A stretch of DNA of 33,126 nucleotides, taken from the NCBI GenBank assembly GCA_002255585.1, contig NCBJ01000009.1:1-33126 (forward strand), in the 5' to 3' direction. The notes beneath the pieces were generated by a model. That model was not told the DNA's origin. It saw nothing but the letters and a program-made list of their open reading frames with translations, and searched no databases. A program made the position numbers and the translations under genes. Positions 1-7,173 of this stretch are shown piece by piece (the stretch's first letter is position 1; each line of letters opens with the position of its first letter). Origin of the DNA: Parcubacteria group bacterium 21-54-25. GTDB lineage: Bacteria; Patescibacteriota; Minisyncoccia; Phycocordibacterales; Phycocordibacteraceae.

Positions 1-36
1 CTCCTTTACGTCCTGAGCGATGCGGTGATTCTTCAT
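1..36 (-). CDS. 5' end of a gene running off the left edge; possible transposase
   Basis: An ATG at 36-34 opens a frame of 12 codons (MKNHRIAQDVKE) that continues beyond the window. A basic, helix-like start of this kind resembles the N-terminus of some transposase OrfA/HTH proteins, but twelve residues cannot prove it. It lies just inside the probable mobile-element end that cuts the ABC-F gene at 91-105, which is the main reason to suspect a transposase. Confidence 0.3.
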   Translation of the reverse strand, partial: MKNHRIAQDVKE

Positions 37-105
37 ACGAGAGTATGTTAACGCTTAATCTCGTCTAGAGAGTGGTCTGAAATTTGGGGGTCAGGTCACA
101 TTTAG
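37..105. mobile_element. Terminal segment of a probable insertion sequence
   Basis: Read on the minus strand, the ABC-F reading frame runs into TGTGACCTGACCCCC and stops there, at a TGA supplied by that sequence. CTGACCCC recurs on the same strand at 2326-2319. Beyond it (86-37) is noncoding sequence, then a new start codon at 36. This is what an insertion-sequence end joined to a disrupted host gene would look like. The element family and its other end are not visible. Confidence 0.4.
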
Positions 106-690
106 AAAATCTGCATCGTGAGAAATGACCATGCACGTCTTGCGATATTCTCTGAGGAAGGTCGTGAGGTGTTCGATACCTTCTGTATCAAGATTGTTCG
201 TCGGCTCGTCGAGGAGGAGTAGGTCCGGATCCTGGATGAGTGCGCTCGCAAGAAGAAGACGTGCCTGTTGACCGCCCGAAAAAGAACGCACGGCACGGTC
301 TTTTGGTGCGTGCAGATGCACTACCTCGAGCACGGCGTCAATTCTCGGATCGATGTCGTACATCTTCTTGCTAAAGCACGCCTCGAAGAACTCACGCACG
401 GTCTTCTCACGGAGCGTCATCGGCACCACCTGGCGCGCCATGGCGACGGTGTGTCCATGCGGTATGTGAATTTCACCGTTTTCAGGATTGAGTTCCCCGC
501 GTATGAGTTTAAAAATCGTCGACTTACCGGCGCCATTCTGACCCATGAGCGTTATTTTCATACCCCGACGGAGTGAGAAGTTTGCTTCCTCGAGAATCGG
601 ATGAGCATGTCCATACGCAAAGGAAACGCCGTCGAATCGTACGACGGCTTCTCTTGAAACAGGGCTTTGCGTCTTTTGATTTACTGCCAT
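91..690 (-). pseudogene. ABC-F family ATPase, truncated after first ABC domain
   Basis: A 199-residue protein with one ABC domain: Walker A GQNGAGKST (50-58), signature SFSGGQQ (136-142), Walker B LLLLDEPTNNLD (157-168) and H-switch SHD (190-192). DEPTNNLD is typical of the ABC-F ribosome-associated ATPases, which carry two such domains in about 500-650 residues. Here the frame ends seven residues after the H-switch, with no linker and no second domain, at a probable mobile-element end. ABC-F proteins need two ATP sites formed between their two domains, so the product is probably inactive. Start: ATG at 690-688, since a longer upstream extension does not resemble the family. No clear Shine-Dalgarno site. 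It could alternatively be one half of a split protein, but the abrupt end argues for interruption. Confidence 0.75.
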
Positions 691-733
691 GGATACGCAC
701 TCACTATTGCACGAAATGTGTGAACACGGACGA

Positions 734-1063
734 TTAGCGACGCGGTGCAGACAGCACGCGTGTCTGCGCTTCAACAGCGGCGGTAAGGCGGTCTATCTTT
801 GCACCAAGCATCTCGAACTGATCGGTGCTCGTAGCACGATCGCCATAGGTGCGTCGCGGCGACCGCGAAAACGAAGGCGCTTCCTCCTTGCCCTTGAAAC
901 AGTCCCTGCAGTAAACCGGTTTTTTGCCATTAGGTTTGAAAGGTACCTCACAAACAGCGCGGCACTCGTTACACGTGGCCTGGAAACGCTCTTGCGGCGC
1001 GCTGTCGCGGGAGAACCCACCCCTAGACTTCTTCGTAAAGCTCGATTTCTTGAAAGTTTTCAT
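734..1063 (-). CDS. Small CxxC-x17-CxxC zinc-ribbon protein
   Basis: A 109-residue basic protein with four cysteines, C31-x2-C34 and C52-x2-C55, separated by exactly 17 residues. This matches the CxxC-x17-CxxC domain common in CPR bacteria, presumably a treble-clef or zinc ribbon. The N-terminus (1-28) is rich in Lys, Ser, Arg and Phe, suggesting nucleic-acid or ribosome binding. The C-terminus (81-104) is a predicted amphipathic helix. Start: ATG at 1063-1061 (MKTFKKSSF); a further-upstream ATG at 1114 would add 17 atypical residues. An AT-rich segment with TATAAG lies about 15 nt upstream. It ends 43 nt before the ABC-F gene on the same strand. Function unknown; such proteins have been annotated as zinc-binding or cold-shock associated. 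Confidence 0.8.
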   Translation of the reverse strand: MKTFKKSSFTKKSRGGFSRDSAPQERFQATCNECRAVCEVPFKPNGKKPVYCRDCFKGKEEAPSFSRSPRRTYGDRATSTDQFEMLGAKIDRLTAAVEAQTRVLSAPRR

Positions 1064-1104
1064 ATAGTTAATTTTGTTCTTATAAACAATACCACGCAAA
1101 CCGC

Positions 1105-1166
1105 TAATTGACAATTAACCGGCTGGGGGCTGCCGGTACATGTTTCCAGAGTCGGATAATCTCTGG
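1105..1166. repeat. Cluster of three small inverted repeats in an intergenic gap
   Basis: Three short palindromes follow one another between the zinc-ribbon gene and the SRPBCC gene: TAATTGACAATTA (1105-1117, perfect around a central A), ACCGGC/GCCGGT (1118-1123 and 1132-1137, 8-nt loop) and CCAGAG/CTCTGG (1146-1151 and 1161-1166, 9-nt loop). No U-tract follows either hairpin on the minus strand. The rest of the 211-nt gap shows nothing recognisable. Confidence 0.45.
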
Positions 1167-1274
1167 ACTGGACCCTCTTCATTGCACACCTTTCCTGTTC
1201 CTTAAGTTGAATGCAGTAGCTGCTTGAAGCGCAAACCGCATAGGTGACATTTTCAACAAATCGCCCCTAGTATG

Positions 1275-1658
1275 TTATGCGGGTTCCCCCATATTTTCTT
1301 GTAAGAGTTTAAGCAGACTTTCGCTAATTAAATAATCCCAACCGCCCACACACGTTTTGTAACATTCCAACTCTGGGTCAAGACCTTTGTGAGTCATGGT
1401 GATTCTCGCTCCTTTCTTTTCGAGAGAAATATCCCAAATGATCTCGGTACCAGTCCACTCGGAAGAATTCTTGACCCAATCTTGCTTGCTATCGACAACC
1501 TCCCATACGATTCTTTCTCTGGGAGCCGCCTCGGCCACTTTAATTTTGTACATGTTATATTTCTCGTTTTGGAGAGTTTCCCAAACGTAAAAAGTTGCAT
1601 AGTCTGCAAGCAATAAATTCTGCAGTTGCTTAAACTTTTCTTCGTAGGAAATGGTCAT
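1275..1658 (-). CDS. SRPBCC / AHSA1-like protein, apparently missing its N-terminus
   Basis: A 127-residue protein whose residues 45-125 look like the C-terminal two thirds of an AHSA1-type SRPBCC (START-like ligand-binding) domain: RIVWEVVDSK, EWTGTEI, ITMTHKGLDPE, then a Cys-Trp-rich C-terminal helix. Family members are usually 140-170 residues and begin with a strand and helix containing VFxAI and RGWW; these are absent. The first 20 residues look unrelated. In-frame sense codons continue upstream to the TAA that ends the neighbouring gene, with no other ATG, and a 20-bp repeat copy lies 16 nt upstream of the start. The gene therefore probably lost its 5' part to a rearrangement. It is AT-rich relative to the rest of the window. 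Ligand unknown. Confidence 0.65.
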   Translation of the reverse strand: MTISYEEKFKQLQNLLLADYATFYVWETLQNEKYNMYKIKVAEAAPRERIVWEVVDSKQDWVKNSSEWTGTEIIWDISLEKKGARITMTHKGLDPELECYKTCVGGWDYLISESLLKLLQENMGEPA

Positions 1659-1673
1659 ACCCTTAAGCTTATT

Positions 1674-1693
1674 GGAATCCGAACCTATCTCAA
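1674..1693. repeat. Left copy of a 20-bp direct repeat
   Basis: GGAATCCGAACCTATCTCAA matches 17 of 20 positions of the copy at 2319-2338, with the last 13 bases (GAACCTATCTCAA) identical. The two copies bracket the unknown gene at 1719-2279. Confidence 0.6.
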
Positions 1694-1718
1694 ATGACTG
1701 GCTAGTGCGACGTTGTAT

Positions 1719-2279
1719 TTAATTAGATTCCGCGTCAATCTCTAACTCCATAAAACTTGTCCACGCGCTTAAAGCTAGCTCATCTAAGACTTTTGTAGAG
1801 ATCCTCACTTTTGAGCTTGGTTTAAGTCTGTTGAAAAAAGAATCTTTAACAAATTCAAGTTCTGTGTATCCCGAGAAAATTAATGCCAAGGCTTCTTTCA
1901 GCCAATTTGCTACTGGGCCTTTTGTAGAGCTTAATTTCTTTAATGGACCATCGTAAGCGTTTTTCGTTGTGGCGAGCCATTTTTCATCATGGTCTCCGTC
2001 AGTAATAGCTTTTTGAATGGACAAATACTTCTCCCGCATTAGCTTTGCAAACTCTTCTTTCTTATCTAGACCGATTTCGCTCAGCACTTTCTGTTGGACT
2101 ACGTAACTGCCGAAAGCAGCAATAATGACATACGTAAGTCCTCTAACATTTCTCGTATCAAGGTTTACTCCTAGACGTATACTCTCGTGTATTTGGTTGT
2201 TGAGAATTGTGCTCATTGCAACAACCTGAGTCATCCATTTGTCCGCAAGATCTTCTAGTTTTTCTGGCGCAGTATCCAT
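1719..2279 (-). CDS. Hypothetical protein, AT-rich, between repeats
   Basis: A 186-residue protein I do not recognise. It appears largely helical and soluble, with a moderately hydrophobic stretch at about 45-62 (RGLTYVIIAAFGSYVVQQ) that could be a buried helix or a weak membrane segment. No catalytic motif is evident. Codons are AT-rich unlike the neighbouring housekeeping genes, and it lies between two copies of a 20-bp repeat adjacent to tRNA-Gln, so it is likely acquired. A consensus TATAAT (2291-2286) ends six nt before the ATG, which predicts a leaderless transcript. Its TAA stop is in frame with the downstream SRPBCC gene, 20 sense codons before that gene's ATG. Confidence 0.65.
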   Translation of the reverse strand: MDTAPEKLEDLADKWMTQVVAMSTILNNQIHESIRLGVNLDTRNVRGLTYVIIAAFGSYVVQQKVLSEIGLDKKEEFAKLMREKYLSIQKAITDGDHDEKWLATTKNAYDGPLKKLSSTKGPVANWLKEALALIFSGYTELEFVKDSFFNRLKPSSKVRISTKVLDELALSAWTSFMELEIDAESN

Positions 2280-2285
2280 ATTTTT

Positions 2286-2291
2286 ATTATA
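2286..2291 (-). promoter_or_regulatory. -10 box for the unknown gene at 2279
   Basis: TATAAT, perfect consensus, 6 nt before the ATG. No convincing -35. A transcript from it would start at about the ATG. Confidence 0.6.
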
Positions 2292-2318
2292 TCGCTATTC
2301 GAGGAAACGATGCTCCTC

Positions 2319-2338
2319 GGGGTCAGAACCTATCTCAA
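2319..2338. repeat. Right copy of the 20-bp direct repeat
   Basis: GGGGTCAGAACCTATCTCAA. It is preceded by a small hairpin (CGAGGA at 2300-2305 with TCCTCG at 2314-2319) and ends 2 nt from the CCA end of tRNA-Gln. GGGGTCAG is shared with the mobile-element end at 87-94. Confidence 0.6.
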
Positions 2339-2340
2339 GC

Positions 2341-2414
2341 TGGCTGCGGGACTAGGACTCGAACCTAGATAACATGCTCCAGAGGCATGTGTCCTACCAT
2401 TAGACGATCCCGCA
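2341..2414 (-). tRNA. tRNA-Gln (anticodon CUG)
   Basis: A 74-nt cloverleaf read from 2414 to 2341. The acceptor stem is TGCGGGA/TCCCGCA with U1-A72, typical of tRNA-Gln, and discriminator G. The anticodon stem CATGC/GCATG closes the loop CTCTGGA, giving anticodon CTG for CAG codons. The T arm contains GGTTCGAGTCC. CCA is encoded (TGG at 2341-2343). A foreign-looking segment begins right after its 3' end. Confidence 0.95.
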
Positions 2415-2457
2415 ATGTTGGCAACGATAGCCGAGAATGCCGCTAATTTCAAGGTCG

Positions 2458-2496
2458 ACGAATCCCCGTGCGCGCAAAGTCCGCACGGGGATTCGT
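2458..2496 (-). terminator. Long hairpin downstream of the coiled-coil gene
   Basis: A perfect 15-bp stem (2458-2472 with 2482-2496; arms ACGAATCCCCGTGCG and its complement) closes a 9-nt loop. It lies 24 nt after the stop codon of the 2520-3485 gene and 44 nt before tRNA-Gln on the same strand. There is no U-tract, so it may act as a processing or stabilising element, or as an atypical terminator. Confidence 0.6.
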
Positions 2497-2519
2497 ATGT
2501 GTTGGGCACGTCTTTCTTT

Positions 2520-3485
2520 TTATTGTGCCGTCGTGGAAGCAGTGGTGGAAGCGGTAACGGATGCCGAAGTGCCCGTACTGCTAATGCTAATGAGCCCACG
2601 CACAATGGTGCCTGCGTCTTGGCGCGCAGTGCGAAGGTCTGCGCGAGCGGCATCAATTTTTGTACGTGCGTCTTTGAGGGCGGCTTGATTTGATTGGAAT
2701 ACGCCTTGATTGCCATTGTCTGGCTTGAGCACGTTTACTTCGTTTACCGCAGCGGTCGCTTGGACACGTGCGTCTGCAACCTTTGCGTTAAAATCGGTCA
2801 GCGCAGTGGCAAGCGCAGAAACATTTGCTCCGGCCGCGCCCGCTGCGTTCACGCGCGTCTCAAGTTTGCCGGAAAACTCCTGCATCTGTGAGATGATCTG
2901 ATTCACGCGATCTGCAGCCGCAGTAATTGCGCTCTGCGGTATGACAAGCGCGAAGATGCGATACGACTTCGCAATAGATTGGATGTCCGTACGCAGTGAA
3001 GATGTTGCTGTGTTAGCCGCAATTTGCGCTTTCAAGTTCGTTAGTGATGTAATTTGTGTTTGCAACGTGGCCTGTAGCGTTGCTTTGTCCGCATCAGCCA
3101 TGCGTACATTACCAATGCGCGTAGCGAATTTCTGTAGCAGTGTTACCCGGCGGTCAATTTCAAAACCGGCACGTTCTTTTGCGCGTGTTAATACTCCGTT
3201 CAAGTGCATCTCGCGACGCGCGATCCGCACTGAAGTGGAGGCGTTTGCTTCCGCACGCACGCGAAGGGCGGTGCCAGAGGCAGTAACACCAGCGCGAAGC
3301 CCTAGGCGCGTCCGAAAGGTCGGACGCACGCCCCCGTCAGTCGACGTGGTGGAGGAAGCGCTATCCTGTCCAGCAATACGGAATATCGGGTGGAGCATCT
3401 GTGCAGAAACGATAAGTGGTGAAAGTGCGGTGGAGAGCGCGAGTGCCGTCGCTACCCCGACCGTAAAAGTGAGACGATGTTTCAT
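2520..3485 (-). CDS. Secreted Ala/Thr-rich coiled-coil protein
   Basis: A 321-residue protein with an N-terminal signal peptide: basic MKHRL, a hydrophobic core at about 6-28 and a likely cleavage after VSA (about residue 29). The mature part is mostly long amphipathic helices rich in Ala, Gln, Arg and Thr (about 75-290), consistent with coiled coils, ending in a Thr/Ser/Ala tail (about 295-321). No enzyme domain is seen. Such proteins are frequent in Parcubacteria and are of unknown role, possibly envelope or surface structure. Start: the second ATG (3485) is preferred because TGTAAT (3500-3495) ends 9 nt upstream; ATG at 3491 is also possible. It lies 23 nt behind the anchored protein at 3509-3808, on the same strand. 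Confidence 0.75.
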   Translation of the reverse strand: MKHRLTFTVGVATALALSTALSPLIVSAQMLHPIFRIAGQDSASSTTSTDGGVRPTFRTRLGLRAGVTASGTALRVRAEANASTSVRIARREMHLNGVLTRAKERAGFEIDRRVTLLQKFATRIGNVRMADADKATLQATLQTQITSLTNLKAQIAANTATSSLRTDIQSIAKSYRIFALVIPQSAITAAADRVNQIISQMQEFSGKLETRVNAAGAAGANVSALATALTDFNAKVADARVQATAAVNEVNVLKPDNGNQGVFQSNQAALKDARTKIDAARADLRTARQDAGTIVRGLISISSTGTSASVTASTTASTTAQ

Positions 3486-3494
3486 AGACATAGG

Positions 3495-3500
3495 ATTACA
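3495..3500 (-). promoter_or_regulatory. Possible -10 box for the secreted coiled-coil gene
   Basis: TGTAAT (5 of 6 to consensus) ends 9 nt before the ATG at 3485. No Shine-Dalgarno site is present. Confidence 0.4.
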
Positions 3501-3508
3501 AGATGCGA

Positions 3509-3808
3509 CTAAAGATTTGATTGTGTGACGGGCTGGTCGTTCATGCTCGCGTTCACGTTTGCGGTATCAGTACCGAGCCCAGAAAGCTGGGCATCAAGTG
3601 CCGAGAGATCTGCGTTGAGCGCGGCGTTTGAGGTGCCTTGCGTGGGGAGTGTTCCCGGGCCGGACGTACCGCTAACTGATTCGGTACTCGTCGCACTTTC
3701 TACCGCCACCGTTCCCGGCGACGTCATGTGCGCCTGCCAGTAGTAAAACCCACCCGCGATGACTACGATGACTACGATTGCAACGAGGGTTTTCGTTGTG
3801 CTTGACAT
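3509..3808 (-). CDS. Small membrane-anchored protein
   Basis: A 99-residue protein with one N-terminal membrane segment (about 8-24, LVAIVVIVVIAGGFYYW) and a Ser/Thr/Gly/Ala-rich outer part containing a short helical repeat (ALNADLSALDAQLSGL). No catalytic motif. Start: MSSTTK at 3808; a longer frame upstream (to 3883) has no resemblance to a signal anchor. It is followed after 23 nt by the secreted coiled-coil gene and the two probably serve the same envelope structure. Function unknown. Confidence 0.65.
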   Translation of the reverse strand: MSSTTKTLVAIVVIVVIAGGFYYWQAHMTSPGTVAVESATSTESVSGTSGPGTLPTQGTSNAALNADLSALDAQLSGLGTDTANVNASMNDQPVTQSNL

Positions 3809-3903
3809 AGAAAAGGATAAATTATGATCATGTAATAGACCGGATACCCAGTACCTTGCAAGTATAGCACCCCTGCACACCACTGCTATCCACCAGCTCG
3901 CGC

Positions 3904-4650
3904 CTACACTTCAATTCTTGAGAAAAAATAAGAGCCGAGCGCAAGGAAAACGCCAATCATGCCCACCAAGACGGCGATGTCGAGTGTGATGTTGAATACC
4001 CCTTGTCCAAGAAGAAACAAGCGCAGCGCGTCAACCCCATAGGAAAGCGGATCGAAACGCGCGACCAGAAGCAACGCCGGAGGGACGTTGTTGAGTGGAA
4101 AGAGTGCGCCAGAGAGAAAAAAGAGCGGCATCACAAGAAAGTTCATAATGAGCTGAAATCCCTGCATGTCGCGCAGGAGCGAAGCGACGACCATACCAAG
4201 CGCACTAAAAAGAAGCGCGATGAGCAGCATCACCACGAGTGCTGGAATGATACCTGTCCATGAGATCGGCCGGAACCCAACGAGCATCGTGAGTACGAGT
4301 ACTAGAGCGCCCTGCAGCGCCGCGACGGTCGCGCCGCCCAAAGTGCGACCAAACATGATGGAAAGACGCGAGACCGGTGCAACCATCGTCTCTTTGAGGA
4401 AGCCAAATTGTCGATCCCAGATAACCTGCATACCATTAAAGATGGAGGTAAAAATAATGGACATACCGATGATGCCCGGCGCGATGAATTCGAGATAATT
4501 CCCCTGCCCGGCCTGTTGAAAGACGGGCCCCAGCCCATACCCAAGCGCAACGAGGAAAAGGAGCGGCTGCCCCAAAGAGCCCACGATACGGGATTTCGAG
4601 CGGAAAAACCGCTTCACCTCCCGGAGCCACATGACAGAGATACCGTTCAT
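3904..4650 (-). CDS. ABC-2 type transporter permease (DrrB/NodJ-like)
   Basis: A 248-residue integral membrane protein with about six membrane segments, the arrangement of ABC-2 permeases such as DrrB. Characteristic features are an N-terminal RSKSRIVGSLGQPLLFL segment, the FMGQV-like region (here about 58-95, IIGMSIIFTSIFNGMQVIWD) and the LSGALFPLNNVP motif at about 188-199, typical of the ABC-2 family. It starts 5 nt after the stop of the ATPase gene at 4656-5462, so the two form one exporter. The substrate cannot be told: such pairs export lipids, drugs or polysaccharide precursors. No Shine-Dalgarno site is evident. Confidence 0.88.
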   Translation of the reverse strand: MNGISVMWLREVKRFFRSKSRIVGSLGQPLLFLVALGYGLGPVFQQAGQGNYLEFIAPGIIGMSIIFTSIFNGMQVIWDRQFGFLKETMVAPVSRLSIMFGRTLGGATVAALQGALVLVLTMLVGFRPISWTGIIPALVVMLLIALLFSALGMVVASLLRDMQGFQLIMNFLVMPLFFLSGALFPLNNVPPALLLVARFDPLSYGVDALRLFLLGQGVFNITLDIAVLVGMIGVFLALGSYFFSRIEV

Positions 4651-4655
4651 ATGAG

Positions 4656-5462
4656 TTATCGACGGGCGCCCCGGTGCATGCTGCGCATGTTGCGCATTCG
4701 ATCGAGCGAATTACCCGCTTCTGCACGGATCTCGTTTCCGGTAAGCATGAGAAACGCGTCTTCGAGAGAGTTGCTCTTCGTTTGTTTTTTAAGTGCCGCG
4801 CCAGATCCCTCGGCAACGATGCGCCCGTGATCGATGATGGCGATATGCTGCGCCACCCTATCCGCTTCCTCCATGTAGTGTGTGGTGAAAAAGACCGTGA
4901 TGCCTTCTTCGCGATTGAGCTTCTCCACATAGCTCCACAAGTGATTGCGCGTCTGTGGATCAAGCCCAAGCGTTGGTTCATCTAAAAAGAGAATCTGAGG
5001 GTGGTGCAGGAGGCCGCGCGCGATTTCAAGACGCCGCTTCATACCCCCTGAGAAATTGCGCACGAAATCGTCCTTTCGGTCGGAAAGCTCGACAAGCGCG
5101 AGGAGTTCTGTGATGCGTGCACGACGCGTCTCCTTGGGCACGCCATAGAGCACGCCGTGAAATTCGAGATTCTCGAACGCGGTGAGATCTTCGTCGAGTG
5201 ATGGATCTTGAAAGACAATGCCGAAGGCGTGGCGCACGGCGTCCGGATTCGTCGCTGGATCATGCCCGGCAATGCGTATGGTGCCGGCGGTTGGACGAAG
5301 CAGGGTCGTGAGCATTTTTATGGTCGTTGACTTCCCCGCCCCGTTTGGCCCCAAAAACGCAACGATACTCCCTCGTGCAACGGTAAAGCTAATATCCTGT
5401 ACCGCAGCAGGGCCTTCACCGAACGTCTTCGTCAAATGCTCAACGGTAATGATGGCGTCCAT
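4656..5462 (-). CDS. ABC transporter ATP-binding protein (DrrA/CcmA type)
   Basis: A 268-residue ATPase: Walker A GPNGAGKST (38-46), Q-loop FQDPSLDEDLTAFENL (84-99), signature FSGGMKRRLEIARG (137-150), Walker B ILFLDEPTLGLD (157-168) and H-loop TTHYMEEAD (193-201). The SGGMKRR form and the DPSLDEDLT segment are typical of DrrA-type exporters. About 40 residues follow the domain, a short basic C-terminus. It drives the permease encoded 5 nt downstream. TATACT (5474-5469) ends six nt before the ATG, so a leaderless transcript is predicted. The gene begins 39 nt after pyrG on the same strand. Confidence 0.92.
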   Translation of the reverse strand: MDAIITVEHLTKTFGEGPAAVQDISFTVARGSIVAFLGPNGAGKSTTIKMLTTLLRPTAGTIRIAGHDPATNPDAVRHAFGIVFQDPSLDEDLTAFENLEFHGVLYGVPKETRRARITELLALVELSDRKDDFVRNFSGGMKRRLEIARGLLHHPQILFLDEPTLGLDPQTRNHLWSYVEKLNREEGITVFFTTHYMEEADRVAQHIAIIDHGRIVAEGSGAALKKQTKSNSLEDAFLMLTGNEIRAEAGNSLDRMRNMRSMHRGARR

Positions 5463-5468
5463 GTGTAT

Positions 5469-5474
5469 AGTATA
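5469..5474 (-). promoter_or_regulatory. -10 box for the ABC exporter operon
   Basis: TATACT, 6 nt before the ATG at 5462. It separates this operon from pyrG upstream. Confidence 0.6.
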
Positions 5475-5501
5475 CTACGCGCGCCACGCACGGTTCTTTT
5501 A

Positions 5502-7172
5502 CTACCGCGTACGTGAACCTTGACGTGACGCCATGCGCAAACGAGCCGCCTTAAGAAACGCGGTAAAGAGCGGGTGTGGCGCAAGTGGACGAGCGGTGAG
5601 CTCCGGGTGGAACTGTGTGCCAAGCATGAATGGATGCGCATTTTTTGGTAGCTCAGCAATTTCCATCAGCACACCGTCGGGTGAAGTACCGGAAAAAACG
5701 AGACCCGCCTTCTCAAGCTCGTGAACATACGCTGAATTGATTTCGTATCGGTGGCGGTGGCGTTCGTCAATTCGGTTCTTTTTGTACGCCGCCTGCGCAA
5801 TAGTGCCCTTTGCCACGCGCGCTGGATACGTGCCCAGTCGCATCGAGCCGCCGTAGCGATTGCGCGCGATGTGTTCTTTTTGATTTTCCATAACCACAAC
5901 GATGGGGTGTGTGGTCTTCGGGTCTATTTCGGCAGTGTGGGCACCAATAAGCTCCGCAACGTGCCGCGCGTACTCGACCACCATGAGCTGCATGCCGTAG
6001 CACAGACCGAAGTAGGGAATCTTTTTTGTCCGCGCGTACTCGATAGCTTTAATCTTGCCCTCGATACCTGTCTCTCCAAACCCCCCCGGAACAAGAATGC
6101 CATCATATTTTGCGAGTGTTGAAACAGCAGTACCACGCTCAAAATCTTTTGCGTTTATCCAATGGATGCGCGGCCGTATGCGCAGCGCTGCGGCAGAAAA
6201 TTTTATTGCCTCGATGACCGAGAGATATGCGTCGGAGAGAACAAAATCGCCAGAATCAAAATACTTCCCCACGATGGCGATTGCCACTTCAGGTGCGCGC
6301 GTGCGCGTAACGGCCCGCACGAACTTCCGCCACGCGGTCAAATCAGCATTTTTGCGACTCGGGAGCGCAAGTGTCTTCACGAGCATCTCAGCGAATTTAT
6401 CTTTTTCAAAATTGAGCGGCACTTCATAGACGCTTTCAATGTCTGGCGCAGAGATAACGTGATCGGTCTGTATCGAGCACGCGACGGCTATTTTTTCCTT
6501 GCGCTTACTGTCGAGCGGATGATTGCCGCGCGCAATAAGAAAATCCGGCTGAACACCGTATCCGTTGAGCTGACGTACCGCGTTCTGAGTTGGCTTAGTT
6601 TTCATTTCGCCAAGCGTGCCCGGCACTGGCAAATATGAAACCATCACAAAGGTCACATCACCGGGATGCTGCATCTTCAGTACACGCGCCGCGTCAATGA
6701 ACAACGCGTTTTGGAAATCTCCCACCGTGCCCCCTATCTCTATGATAGACACGTTGCTGCCGTTGTGCGCCGCAGCCGACTCAAAGCGGTGTAAAATCTC
6801 GTCGCGCACGTGCGGAATTGCTTCGATACACTTGCCGCCGTAGCCGAGTGCGCGTTCGCGCGCAATGATGGTCTGGTACACCATGCCACTCGTCATGTAG
6901 TCTTCCGGCCCAAGATCGCGATTCAAAAATCGTTCATAGTTACCCATATCCTGGTCGGTCTCAAGCCCTGAGTTTAGTACGAACACCTCGCCGTGCTCCG
7001 TGGGATTCATAGTGCCCGCGTCCACATTCAGGTACGGATCTACTTTCACAAGATTCACCTTGAACCCTTTTGATTTTAATAACAGACCCATTGAGGAGGT
7101 CGCGATGCCTTTGCCAACGCCAGACAGTACCCCGCCGATAACGAAAATATATTTATGTCCATCTTTTGCCAT
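5502..7172 (-). CDS. pyrG: CTP synthase
   Basis: A 556-residue enzyme (E. coli: 545) that makes CTP from UTP, ATP and glutamine, the last step of de novo pyrimidine nucleotide synthesis. The synthetase domain (1 to about 275) has the P-loop GGVLSGVGKG (13-22), the NPTEHGEVFVL segment and EIGGTVGD (145-152). The glutaminase domain (about 295-545) has PGGFG (362-366), nucleophile Cys391 in GLCYGMQ and the His-Pro-Glu pair at 522-524. Start: ATG at 7172, giving MAKDGHKYIFVIGG; the longer frame overlaps ftsX. It is separated from the ftsX stop by one base (TGACATG), so translation is probably coupled. The pairing with ftsEX is positional only. Confidence 0.97.
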   Translation of the reverse strand: MAKDGHKYIFVIGGVLSGVGKGIATSSMGLLLKSKGFKVNLVKVDPYLNVDAGTMNPTEHGEVFVLNSGLETDQDMGNYERFLNRDLGPEDYMTSGMVYQTIIARERALGYGGKCIEAIPHVRDEILHRFESAAAHNGSNVSIIEIGGTVGDFQNALFIDAARVLKMQHPGDVTFVMVSYLPVPGTLGEMKTKPTQNAVRQLNGYGVQPDFLIARGNHPLDSKRKEKIAVACSIQTDHVISAPDIESVYEVPLNFEKDKFAEMLVKTLALPSRKNADLTAWRKFVRAVTRTRAPEVAIAIVGKYFDSGDFVLSDAYLSVIEAIKFSAAALRIRPRIHWINAKDFERGTAVSTLAKYDGILVPGGFGETGIEGKIKAIEYARTKKIPYFGLCYGMQLMVVEYARHVAELIGAHTAEIDPKTTHPIVVVMENQKEHIARNRYGGSMRLGTYPARVAKGTIAQAAYKKNRIDERHRHRYEINSAYVHELEKAGLVFSGTSPDGVLMEIAELPKNAHPFMLGTQFHPELTARPLAPHPLFTAFLKAARLRMASRQGSRTR

Positions 7173-7173
7173 G

